Origin: Longispora fulva
Lineage (GTDB): Bacteria; Actinomycetota; Actinomycetes; Mycobacteriales; Micromonosporaceae
DNA: 64,000 nt
NCBI RefSeq assembly: GCF_015751905.1
Contig: NZ_JADOUF010000001.1
Coordinates: forward strand, 3,782,001-3,846,000
Reading direction: 5' to 3'
Below are positions 1 to 7,716 of the stretch, in pieces. Each line of letters begins with the position of its first letter. Position 1 is the first letter of the stretch. A program made the translations under genes and the position numbers. The notes beneath the pieces were generated by a model. That model had not been told where the DNA came from, did not search any database, and saw nothing but the letters and a program-made list of their open reading frames with translations.

Positions 1-596
1 AGCCGGGGGCGACGTTCCACCAGGGCGTCGAGGCCGTCGCACCGGCCGTGCTGGCGGGCGACGAGCAGGGTGCGCACGGCGTTGCCGAGCGCCGAGCGGG
101 TCCGGTGCACGAGGACGGAGGCGTGCGCCCGGCCGACGCCGAGCACCTGGCCGATCTCGGCGCTGGACAGCTCCCAGCGCACCGACAGCTCCAGGACGGC
201 GCGCTGGCGGGGCTCCAGGCCCTGGGCCGCGGTCCACACCAGGGCCGCGGCCTCGCGCTGTTCGGCGACGGTGTCCGGGTTCACGCCGGGGGCGTTGTCG
301 GCGATGTCGGGCACGTCGGCGACCGGGGTCGCGGCGGTGTGCCGGAACTGCTCCATCGCGCGCCGGTAGGCGATGCCGAACAGCCAGGACTTCACGGCGG
401 CCGGGTCGCGGAGGGCGTCGAGGTCGCGCCAGCCGACGAGGAAGCAGTCCTGCACCACGTCCTCGGCGAGATGCCGGTCACCGGTCAGTCGCGTGACGAA
501 GCCTCGCAACTCCGGAGAGTGACGGGCATACAGTTCGCCAAACGCGTCGCGGTCCCCGAAGGACGCGGCGGTGGCCAGTGACGCGTCGCTCTGCAT
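1..596 (-). CDS. ECF-type RNA polymerase sigma factor (3' end cut by window edge)
   Basis: Read on the minus strand from an ATG at 596 and open to the window edge, so the C-terminus is missing; 198 residues are visible. Sigma region 2 lies at about residues 20-90, with the AEDVVQDCFLVGW core-binding helix at 44-56. Region 4, with an HTH (EIGQVLGVGRAHASV), lies at about 125-170, which is the two-region layout of ECF sigma factors. A GGGAGGT ribosome site lies 6 bases before the start. It should direct polymerase to a small regulon. No anti-sigma gene is visible because the downstream side lies outside the window. The 131 bp upstream hold no promoter I can call confidently. Confidence 0.9.
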   Translation of the reverse strand, partial: MQSDASLATAASFGDRDAFGELYARHSPELRGFVTRLTGDRHLAEDVVQDCFLVGWRDLDALRDPAAVKSWLFGIAYRRAMEQFRHTAATPVADVPDIADNAPGVNPDTVAEQREAAALVWTAAQGLEPRQRAVLELSVRWELSSAEIGQVLGVGRAHASVLVHRTRSALGNAVRTLLVARQHGRCDGLDALVERRPR

Positions 597-727
597 CTGG
601 ATACCTCCCGGCTCGTACGGTCGTCGACACTACGTCGTGTGACGGCCCCGGGGATTACGCCCAGTGCGCCAACTTTCTTCGGTACCCGTCTGGTCCCGGA
701 TTTTCCGGTGGGGCAAATCATGACCTT

Positions 728-1462
728 TCAGATGACTGTGACGAAGAAGTACACCGGACGGTAGCTCGCGAAGAACGACCTGCCCGACTCGTCGACCATC
801 TTCCAGCCCGACCAGAACGTGCCCGGCGTCGACGGGGCCAGCACCGGCACGCTGATCATCACCCGGTCGCCCGGGTCGGTGTCCCCGATCGGCACCCGGG
901 CGGGCACCAGGCCGCCGGGGGCGTGCTGGGCCTGCAGGTACCGGTTGCGCCAGGCGACCGAGCCGGCGTTCTCCAGGGACCACACCTTGACGAACCGCGA
1001 GTTCGCCCGGACCCGGCTGCCGTCGGGGATCGTCACGTCGCCCAGGAAGTCGCTGGCGTCCCCGGCGATCAGCGGGCCCGGGGCGTCCCCGGGCGTCGCG
1101 CCCGCCCGCCCGAGGGACACGGCGATCGTGGCGGTGACCCCGCCGACCGCCAGGGACACCGAGCCCTCCAGGAGCCGGCGCAACAGGCCGGTCGAACCGG
1201 TCTCCGGCGGCCCGGTCCGGGCCCGCTCCCACATCGCCCGCCACTCCGGCTCGTCCCCGCCGCACACCCGGACGAACTCCCGGGTCGTCTCCCACGACGG
1301 GAACCGGGACCCGCTCACCGCCTCGAACAAGGTGGTGTGCGAGATCCGGCCGGACCGCCCGGCCATCGCGCGGAACGACGGGTTGCCCGCCGCGCTGCGC
1401 AGCTCCCGCAACTTCGCCGCCCACCGCGCGACGTCCCCGGTCGACTGCCTGTCCATGCGCAC
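728..1462 (-). CDS. HTH-containing membrane protein with NBR1-type Ig-like domain
   Basis: 244 residues. An N-terminal XRE-like helix-turn-helix (about 12-80, with SFRAMAGRSGRISHTTLFEAV) is followed by a hydrophobic segment at about 98-118 and a C-terminal beta domain (about 140-244). That last domain has the NBR1 (next to BRCA1) Ig-like pattern, namely FVKVWSLENAGSVAW followed by paired glycine/proline turns and an FWSGWKM strand. In actinobacteria this architecture is known as a family; its job is not established. The layout suggests a membrane-anchored protein with the HTH in the cytosol and the Ig-like domain outside. It is transcribed toward the sigma factor on the same strand. ATG 1456 is an alternative start. 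Confidence 0.75.
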   Translation of the reverse strand: MRMDRQSTGDVARWAAKLRELRSAAGNPSFRAMAGRSGRISHTTLFEAVSGSRFPSWETTREFVRVCGGDEPEWRAMWERARTGPPETGSTGLLRRLLEGSVSLAVGGVTATIAVSLGRAGATPGDAPGPLIAGDASDFLGDVTIPDGSRVRANSRFVKVWSLENAGSVAWRNRYLQAQHAPGGLVPARVPIGDTDPGDRVMISVPVLAPSTPGTFWSGWKMVDESGRSFFASYRPVYFFVTVI

Positions 1463-1591
1463 CTCGCACAGTTGTCAGAACGTGTCAGAACCTGTCGAAC
1501 ATGCCCCCACCCGGCCATCGTGATTGGACCATGGTCGACTCGGCGCGAACAGCCGTGCGGCCTGCCAATTTCTCTGTCAGGAGGCGGTTTC

Positions 1592-2542
1592 ATGCACCGG
1601 AGACTCACCGTGGGACTGTTGGCTGTGGCGTGCACGGCGGCGGGTCTGGCGTTCACGGCCAGCCCCGCGTCGGCGGCGGCCACGTATCCCGTGAAGACCA
1701 CACTGGACGGTCGGACCGTCAAGGATCCCGAGGTGCCGGTCGGCAGACAGCGGGTCGCCGACAAGTACCCGGAGGGCAGCTCGGTCACCATCGTCTGTCA
1801 GGACGACGGGCCCAGCTACGGCGGCAGCACCCTGTGGGACCTGACCACCGACGGACTGTACGTGCCCGACGCCTACGTCAAGACCGGCTCGTCCGGCCGG
1901 GTGATGGGGGCGTGCTCGATCCCGCAGTCCTTCCCCGCCAAGGTCACCCTCAACGGCCGGCGGAACAAGGGCGACGCGGCCACCGCGCCCGGCTCCGTCG
2001 TCGACCGGTACCCGGCAGGCGTGAACGTGCCCGTCGTGTGCCAGGCGGCGTCGGGCGGCGCGATCTGGGACCGCACCTCGCACGACCTGTGGGTGCCCGA
2101 CGAGCAGATCAAGACCGGCACCACCGGGTACGTGTCCGGCCTGCCCCGCTGCGACACCGACGGCACGACCGGTGGCGGGGGCGGCTTCCCGGCCGACCCG
2201 AACGCGGCGGAGGCGATCGCGTTCGCCCGCGCCCGGCTCGGGCACACCGACTGGAACAACCAGTGTGAGCTGTTCGTGGAGCGCGCGTACGGCACCAGCG
2301 GCCGGTTCGCGACCGCGCTGGCGCACTACCGGTGGCAGCGCGACAACGGGCGGATCCACACCGGTTCCGTGCCGCCGCCCGGGGCCGCGGTGTTCTTCAC
2401 CTCCACCACCTCGGCCGGGCACATCATGCTGTCGATCGGCGACAACAGCGCGATCAGCACGGGTCCTTCGGTGTACCAGACGAACACGTTCCGGGAGCGG
2501 TCGGACTACCTGGGGTGGGCGTACGTGCCCAGCGGCTGGTAG
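1592..2542 (+). CDS. Secreted SH3-repeat protein with C-terminal CHAP/NlpC-like peptidase domain
   Basis: 316 residues. The start is fixed by an AGGAGG site at 1579-1584 and by a signal peptide (MHRRLTVGLL..., cleavage near ASA-AA at about residue 29). Two related repeats of about 75 residues follow (33-107 and 112-187), each with a KVTLxGR entry, a CQ..GG..WD core and a WVPD/YVPD-x-KTG exit; these look like SH3b wall-binding modules. The C-terminal 110 residues carry NNQCELFVERAYG and GHIMLSIGD, the Cys and His expected of a CHAP or NlpC/P60 cysteine peptidase. It is likely a cell-wall hydrolase acting outside the cell. The exact family (CHAP versus NlpC) is inference. Confidence 0.8.
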   Translation: MHRRLTVGLLAVACTAAGLAFTASPASAAATYPVKTTLDGRTVKDPEVPVGRQRVADKYPEGSSVTIVCQDDGPSYGGSTLWDLTTDGLYVPDAYVKTGSSGRVMGACSIPQSFPAKVTLNGRRNKGDAATAPGSVVDRYPAGVNVPVVCQAASGGAIWDRTSHDLWVPDEQIKTGTTGYVSGLPRCDTDGTTGGGGGFPADPNAAEAIAFARARLGHTDWNNQCELFVERAYGTSGRFATALAHYRWQRDNGRIHTGSVPPPGAAVFFTSTTSAGHIMLSIGDNSAISTGPSVYQTNTFRERSDYLGWAYVPSGW

Positions 2543-2628
2543 GTCGCGCTCCGGGGCGGCCGTGGGGGTCCGCGGCCGCCCCGCCCACGGGGTGGCAGGA
2601 GCGGCGGCGCGCGTCTACTGTCTCCCGG

Positions 2629-3396
2629 ATGTCCCAGACCCACGAGCTCGTCGCCACCGGTGGCCTGCTCACCAAACGGTACGTCTCCTGGTCCCGTGAC
2701 GAGCACCGCCGGGAGTGGGGCGTCCTGACCCGGGTGCACGCGCACACCACGGACCTCGCGCCGCGTCCGGTCGCCGCCGACCTGGACGCCGACCCGCCGA
2801 CTGTGACGATGAGCCTGCTGCCCGGCCGGCCGCTCTCGGGCAGCCTGTCGCCGGCGCAGCTCGACGGCCTGGCGGCGGCGTTGCGGACGCTGTGGTCGGT
2901 GCCGTGCGCGGACCTGCCGGCCCGCCGCGACGAGCCGGACGCGTTCGTCGGCATGGTCGCGGCCCGGCTGGCCGAGGCGCCCCGCCCGACCGGGTCGGCC
3001 GGCGAGGCCTACGACGCCGCGCGGGACTGGTTGCGCCACGCGGCCTTCGGCCCGGGGCGCACCACGGTCCTCGGCGGCGCGGATCCGAATCTGGCCAACT
3101 ACCTGTGGGACGGCGAGCGGGTCCGGATCGTCGACTTCGAGGACGCCGGCCGCTCCGACCCGGAGATCGAGCTGGCCGACCTGGTGGAGCACCTGCGGGC
3201 CCGGGCCACCGACTGGACGGCGTTCCTGGCCGGGTTCGACCTCGACCCGGACCGGCTGCTGGCCGGTCGGCGGCTGTTCGCGGCCTTCTGGCTGCACCTG
3301 CTACTGCCGGGTGGGCGCGCCGAGGCCCGCAACCCGCCGGGCACCCTCGACCGGCAGGCCGCCCGGGTGCTCGGGCTGCTCACCGACGGGCGCTGA
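2629..3396 (+). CDS. APH-fold phosphotransferase family protein
   Basis: 255 residues, starting at ATG 2629 (MSQTHELV). The kinase-like fold of the aminoglycoside/choline phosphotransferase family is shown by the N-lobe strand KRYVSWSRDEHRREW, the catalytic loop at about residues 150-158 and the metal-binding IVDFEDAG motif at about 166-173. The usual HGD(x4)N loop reads GADPNLAN here: the Asp and Asn are kept but the His is replaced. The substrate is unknown, since these enzymes phosphorylate sugars, choline analogues or antibiotics. It stands alone 86 bp after the wall protein. Resistance function cannot be claimed from sequence. Confidence 0.8.
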   Translation: MSQTHELVATGGLLTKRYVSWSRDEHRREWGVLTRVHAHTTDLAPRPVAADLDADPPTVTMSLLPGRPLSGSLSPAQLDGLAAALRTLWSVPCADLPARRDEPDAFVGMVAARLAEAPRPTGSAGEAYDAARDWLRHAAFGPGRTTVLGGADPNLANYLWDGERVRIVDFEDAGRSDPEIELADLVEHLRARATDWTAFLAGFDLDPDRLLAGRRLFAAFWLHLLLPGGRAEARNPPGTLDRQAARVLGLLTDGR

Positions 3397-3498
3397 CGGG
3401 CTCCGCTGCCATCGGTTTGTCAGCGGCTGATACATCCGTTCCGACTTCCCTGCGCAAGGTGCTTGCGTCGCGGGGGCGCCCGGGTCAGGCTCGTGCGC

Positions 3499-5148
3499 AT
3501 GGACGCTGACGTCATTGTCGTGGGAGCCGGCCTCGCCGGACTGGTCGCCGCCGCCGAGCTGGCCGACGCCGGCCGGAGAGTGCTCCTGCTCGACCAGGAG
3601 CCGGAGTCCAACCTCGGCGGGCAGGCGCACTGGTCGTTCGGCGGCCTGTTCCTGGTCGACTCGCCCGAGCAGCGCCGGATGGGGATCCGCGACTCCCGCG
3701 ACCTCGCCTGGCAGGACTGGCAGGGCAGCGCCGGCTTCGACCGGGACACCGACGTGTGGGGCCGGCGCTGGGCCGAGTCCTACGTCGACTTCGCGGCGGG
3801 CGAGAAGCGGTCCTGGCTGCGGGAACAGGGCATCGGGTTCTTCCCGGTGGTCGGCTGGGCCGAACGCGGCGGGTACACGGCCACCGGGCACGGCAACTCG
3901 GTGCCCCGGTTCCACGTCACGTGGGGCACCGGGCCGGGGGTCGTCGCGCCGTTCGAGCGCCGGGTCCGGGCCGCGGTGGACAAGGGGCTGCTCACGCTGC
4001 GGTTCCGGCACCGGGTGGACGAGCTGACCGTGACCGGCGGGGTGGTCGACGGGGTGCGGGGCGCGGTCCTGGAGCCGAGTGCCGCCGGGCGGGGCGAGGC
4101 GAGTTCGCGGGTCGAGGTCGGCGAGTTCGCGCTGCGGGCCCAGGCGGTGGTCGTGACGAGCGGCGGGATCGGCGGCAACCACGACCTGGTGCGCCGGCAG
4201 TGGCCGGCCCGGCTCGGCACGGCCCCGGAGCACATGCTGTCCGGGGTCCCGGCGCACGTGGACGGCCGGATGCTGGGCATCACCGGCGCGGCCGGCGGGC
4301 ACCTGGTCAACGAGGACCGGATGTGGCACTACACCGAGGGCATCACCAACTGGGACCCGATCTGGGCCAGGCACGGGATCCGGATCCTGCCGGGGCCGTC
4401 CTCGCTGTGGTTCGACGCCACCGGTCAGCGGCTGCCCGTGCCGCTGTTCCCCGGGTTCGACACGCTCGGCACGCTCGAACACATCATGGGCACCGGGCAC
4501 GAGTACACGTGGTTCGTGCTCACCCAGAAGATCATCGAGAAGGAGTTCGCGCTGTCGGGCTCCGAGCAGAACCCCGACCTGACCGGCAAGAGCATCCGAC
4601 AGGTACTGAAGCGGGTGCTCCCCGGCGCGCCCGGCCCCGTCGAGGCGTTCAAGGAACACGGCGCGGACTTCGTGGTCGCCGACACGCTCGCCGAACTCGT
4701 CGCCGGCATGAACCGGCTCACCGACACGCCCCTGATCGACCTCGCGGACCTCGAACGCCAGATCGTGGCCCGCGACCGCGAGATGACCAACACGTTCACC
4801 AAGGACCTGCAGGTCACCGCCCTGCGCGGGGCGCGCAACTACCGGGGCGACCGGCTGGTGCGGGTCGCGTCCCCGCACCGGATCCTGGACCCGAAGGCCG
4901 GACCGCTGATCGCGGTCAAGCTGCACATCCTGACCCGCAAGTCCCTGGGCGGCCTGCAGACGGACCTCTCCGCCCGGGTACTGCGCGCCGACGGCACCCC
5001 CCTGCCCGGCGTGTACGCGGCCGGGGAGGTCAGCGGCTTCGGCGGCGGCGGGGTGCACGGGTACCGGTCGCTGGAGGGCACGTTCCTCGGCGGGTGCCTG
5101 TACTCGGGGCGGACGGCGGGCCGGGCGGCGGCGGAGGCCACGGGGTAG
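3499..5148 (+). CDS. FAD-binding dehydrogenase, 3-ketosteroid dehydrogenase-like
   Basis: 549 residues from ATG 3499; a longer frame opens at 3463 but the dinucleotide motif VIVVGAGLAGLVAAAELA begins right after MDAD, favouring the later start. The fumarate-reductase/KstD flavoprotein family is supported by the Rossmann N-terminus, the GGQAHWSFGGLF loop near residue 35, the central VVVTSGGIGGN and the C-terminal FAD signature GVYAAGEVSGFGGGGVHGYR with GGCLYSGRTAGR. Length is typical for the subgroup annotated as FAD-binding dehydrogenases. The substrate may be a ketosteroid or a related cyclic ketone, but this is not shown. The convergent partner is the lipoprotein at 5,209. Confidence 0.88.
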   Translation: MDADVIVVGAGLAGLVAAAELADAGRRVLLLDQEPESNLGGQAHWSFGGLFLVDSPEQRRMGIRDSRDLAWQDWQGSAGFDRDTDVWGRRWAESYVDFAAGEKRSWLREQGIGFFPVVGWAERGGYTATGHGNSVPRFHVTWGTGPGVVAPFERRVRAAVDKGLLTLRFRHRVDELTVTGGVVDGVRGAVLEPSAAGRGEASSRVEVGEFALRAQAVVVTSGGIGGNHDLVRRQWPARLGTAPEHMLSGVPAHVDGRMLGITGAAGGHLVNEDRMWHYTEGITNWDPIWARHGIRILPGPSSLWFDATGQRLPVPLFPGFDTLGTLEHIMGTGHEYTWFVLTQKIIEKEFALSGSEQNPDLTGKSIRQVLKRVLPGAPGPVEAFKEHGADFVVADTLAELVAGMNRLTDTPLIDLADLERQIVARDREMTNTFTKDLQVTALRGARNYRGDRLVRVASPHRILDPKAGPLIAVKLHILTRKSLGGLQTDLSARVLRADGTPLPGVYAAGEVSGFGGGGVHGYRSLEGTFLGGCLYSGRTAGRAAAEATG

Positions 5149-5208
5149 GGCTCGCGGGCCCGGTCACCGGACGCTGGGCTCCGGCCCCCGATACCCAGGC
5201 CGGCGTGT

Positions 5209-6513
5209 CTACGTGAGCGGGTACACCCCGAACGACTCCGCGCCCGCGCACAGCAGGAAGCGGTCGCTCCACGAGCACGACCCCGGGCTGGCGGACACCG
5301 AACCGAGCACCCGCCGGGCGCCGTCGGCCGGGGACACCCAGGCCACCTCGGTCGCGACCGGCGAGACCGGGAACCGGCCGATCCTCGCCGACAGGCCCAC
5401 CAACCGAGCGTCCGACGCCCGGCCCAGCGAGGAGTACGTCCCGTCGGCCGCGTCGGCGCCCCGGTGCAGGGTCCTCCCGTCCGGGGCGAAGACGGAGCCG
5501 GCGTAGACGACCCGGTCACCGGCCATCGCGAGCGACGTGTGCGGGTCCCTCGGGGCCTGCGCCCGCCACAGCTGCTGGCCGCTGGACGCGTCGAACGCCC
5601 GCAGCTCCGCGACGCCGCCCGCGCCGTCCTCCGCCAGGCAGATCCGGCCCGCCCCGCACCCGGCGAGCACGGAGACGCGCCGCTTGCCCTCGATCTGGTG
5701 CATCGACCGCGGCGGCCGGGCGCCGTCCAGGTCGGCGATCATCACCTGGGTTCCGGGGTCGCCGCTCGGCCGGGTCGCGACCAGGGTGCGGCCGACGACG
5801 GTCGGGGACTCGAACCCGCCGGGAAGCGTCACGGTCGCGGTCGCCTTCCCGGTCCGCACGTCGTAGGACCGCAGCACGCGGTCGTCGCCGACCAGGTACA
5901 GCAGCGGGTCGGGGACGAGCGCCGACGGTTCCCCGGTGGTGACGGACAGCTGGCGCACCTTGCCGGTGGCCGGGTCCGGAATGGTCCACCGGGTGGCGCC
6001 GGTCCTCCAGTCCAGGCCCCGGGTGGTCCTCGCCTTCCGGGAGCCGAGGACGACAGCGTCAGGGTAGAAGGTGACCCCGTCGGTCGTGCTGTCGTAGTCG
6101 GCCATCCAGCGGGTCGCGCCGGACGCCGGGTCCAGCACCACGACGCCGTCCGCCGAGCCGTCCTGTCGCGAGAACCGGTGCGTCGTGAGGACCAGGGCGT
6201 CCGGGAGAGCCATCAGGCTCGTGACCTCCTTGGCGGAGCCGAGTTCGTGCGCGGACCACGCGAGCGTGTTCGTCGCCAGGTCGATCCCGACGACCTGGAC
6301 GCCGGCGTCGGTGATCCACGCCGCGTACCCCCTGTCGCCCTGGATCCGGGTCCTGACCACGTACTCCTCCGCCGCGACCCGCACCCCCGGGCCGGCGACG
6401 GGCTTCAGCGTGGCGGCCGGCGGGTCGTCCCCCACCAGGAACGGGTCGCAGCCGGTCAGGGCCAGGGCGGCCAGCACCGCGCAGAGTCCACGAAGCACTA
6501 CGAGTCGACGCAT
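5209..6513 (-). CDS. PQQ-like beta-propeller lipoprotein
   Basis: 434 residues from ATG 6513. The first 22 residues form a lipoprotein signal (MRRLVVLRGLCAVLAALALT then G-C22), so the protein should be anchored on the outer face of the membrane. The rest is a repeated beta-propeller with outer-strand blades such as GVVVLDPASGATRW, RGLDWRTGATRW and RAFDASSGQQLWR, the tryptophan-docking pattern of PQQ-like/BamB-like propellers. There are no catalytic residues or cofactor ligands that I can point to, so a scaffold or sensor role is likely. A longer in-frame start at 6591 is rejected because it would bury the signal peptide. Confidence 0.82.
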   Translation of the reverse strand: MRRLVVLRGLCAVLAALALTGCDPFLVGDDPPAATLKPVAGPGVRVAAEEYVVRTRIQGDRGYAAWITDAGVQVVGIDLATNTLAWSAHELGSAKEVTSLMALPDALVLTTHRFSRQDGSADGVVVLDPASGATRWMADYDSTTDGVTFYPDAVVLGSRKARTTRGLDWRTGATRWTIPDPATGKVRQLSVTTGEPSALVPDPLLYLVGDDRVLRSYDVRTGKATATVTLPGGFESPTVVGRTLVATRPSGDPGTQVMIADLDGARPPRSMHQIEGKRRVSVLAGCGAGRICLAEDGAGGVAELRAFDASSGQQLWRAQAPRDPHTSLAMAGDRVVYAGSVFAPDGRTLHRGADAADGTYSSLGRASDARLVGLSARIGRFPVSPVATEVAWVSPADGARRVLGSVSASPGSCSWSDRFLLCAGAESFGVYPLT

Positions 6514-6569
6514 GTCATCCCCCGGTCGTAGAAATCGGTCCCCAATATAGACAGGTCTATGCTCGCGGT

Positions 6570-7109
6570 ATGGACAAGCCCTCCCCCGCACAGGTCGCGG
6601 CGGCCGCCGGCCGGACCATTCCCGACGTGATCGGCCCCGGCCTCGACGTGCTGTTCTGCGGCATCAACCCCGGCCTGTGGTCCGCGGCGGTCGGGCACCA
6701 CTTCGCCCGGCCGGGCAACCGGTTCTGGCCGGCGCTGCACCGGTCCGGCTTCACGCCGCACCAGCTCGACCCGGCCGACAGCGCGACGCTGCCGGAGTAC
6801 CGGCTGGGCCTCACCGACCTGGTCGCGCGCGCCTCGGCCCGCGCGGACGAGGTCACCTACGAGGAGCTGGTCCTCGGCGGCAAGGCCCTGGTGACGAAGC
6901 TGGAGACGCACCGGCCGACGTGGCTCGCCGTGCTCGGGGTGGGGGCGTACCGGTGGGCGTTCGGCACCCCGGCGGCCATGGTCGGGCCGCAGCCGGAGCC
7001 GCTGGGCGAGACCCGGGTCTGGGTGCTGCCGAACCCGAGCGGCCTCAACGCGCACTACACGCTGGACCGGTTGGCGGAGGAGTTCGGGCGGCTGCGCGCG
7101 GCCCTGTGA
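6570..7109 (+). CDS. mug: G/U mismatch-specific DNA glycosylase
   Basis: 179 residues. Mug removes uracil and alkylated or ethenocytosine bases opposite G, starting base-excision repair in the cytoplasm. The family motifs are present: LFCGINPGLWSA (active-site GINPG at about 31-35), the HHFARPGNRFWPAL strand, and the C-terminal intercalation loop LPNPSGLNAHY (about 154-164). Length matches the family. It is divergent from the lipoprotein at 6,513 with only 56 bp between the starts, so the promoters must overlap. Confidence 0.93.
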   Translation: MDKPSPAQVAAAAGRTIPDVIGPGLDVLFCGINPGLWSAAVGHHFARPGNRFWPALHRSGFTPHQLDPADSATLPEYRLGLTDLVARASARADEVTYEELVLGGKALVTKLETHRPTWLAVLGVGAYRWAFGTPAAMVGPQPEPLGETRVWVLPNPSGLNAHYTLDRLAEEFGRLRAAL

Positions 7110-7113
7110 GGGG

Positions 7114-7716
7114 CTACCCGGCCAGCCGGTGCACGCTCACCGCGTACGGCCCGTCGTCGTAGGCCGCGCCTTCCCACGTCGCGAAGCGCTCGAACGGCAG
7201 CAGGCCGGCGTCGGCGCACCACATGTCGTAGGAGTCCAGGTCCACCGGCGCGGACGCCAGCGGCAGGTGCGCGGCGTCGAGGCCGAACCCGGCGACCAGC
7301 AGCCCGCCGGGGCGCAGGTGCGCGGCGAGCCGGGCCACCGCCGCCGGCTCCGTGCCCGGGGCCAGCAGCGGGATCACGTTGCCGGCGGCCACCGCGAGGT
7401 CGAAGTCGCGGGCCGGCAGGTCCAGGTCCGCCAGGTCCGCGAGCACCCAGCGCAGGTCCGGGGCCGCGCGGCGCGCCTCGGCGAGCATCGACGGGTCGAG
7501 GTCGACGCCCACGCAGGCGTAGCCGAGTTCGGTGAGCCGGACCGTGACCCGGCCGGTGCCGCAGCCGGCGTCGAGCACCCGGGAACCCGATGGGACCAGC
7601 CGGGCGCACAGTCCCGCCTCGCCGTGCACGTCGGCCCCCGTGGCGGCCAGGTCGGCGAACCGGGCCGCGTACCGCACGCCCGGGTCCCCGCCCGCCACCT
7701 CACTCCAGCGACTCAT
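7114..7716 (-). CDS. Class I SAM-dependent methyltransferase
   Basis: 200 residues. Motif I is VLDAGCGTGRVTVRL (about 48-62), the acidic motif II is CVGVDLDPSML, and a post-motif LRPGGLLVAGFG strand follows, giving the Rossmann methyltransferase core. The substrate is unknown. The ATG at 7716 overlaps the TGA of the upstream secreted peptidase by four bases (ATGA), so translation is probably coupled, although a cytosolic methyltransferase and a secreted peptidase have no obvious shared job. The 3' end faces mug with a 4 bp gap. Confidence 0.9.
   Translation of the reverse strand: MSRWSEVAGGDPGVRYAARFADLAATGADVHGEAGLCARLVPSGSRVLDAGCGTGRVTVRLTELGYACVGVDLDPSMLAEARRAAPDLRWVLADLADLDLPARDFDLAVAAGNVIPLLAPGTEPAAVARLAAHLRPGGLLVAGFGLDAAHLPLASAPVDLDSYDMWCADAGLLPFERFATWEGAAYDDGPYAVSVHRLAG

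Noticed and set aside
578-1591. A long plus-strand frame that continues into the secreted wall protein
   Set aside because: It is antisense to the NBR1-type gene and its composition is that of a shadow frame. The real start at 1592 has a good ribosome site and a signal peptide.
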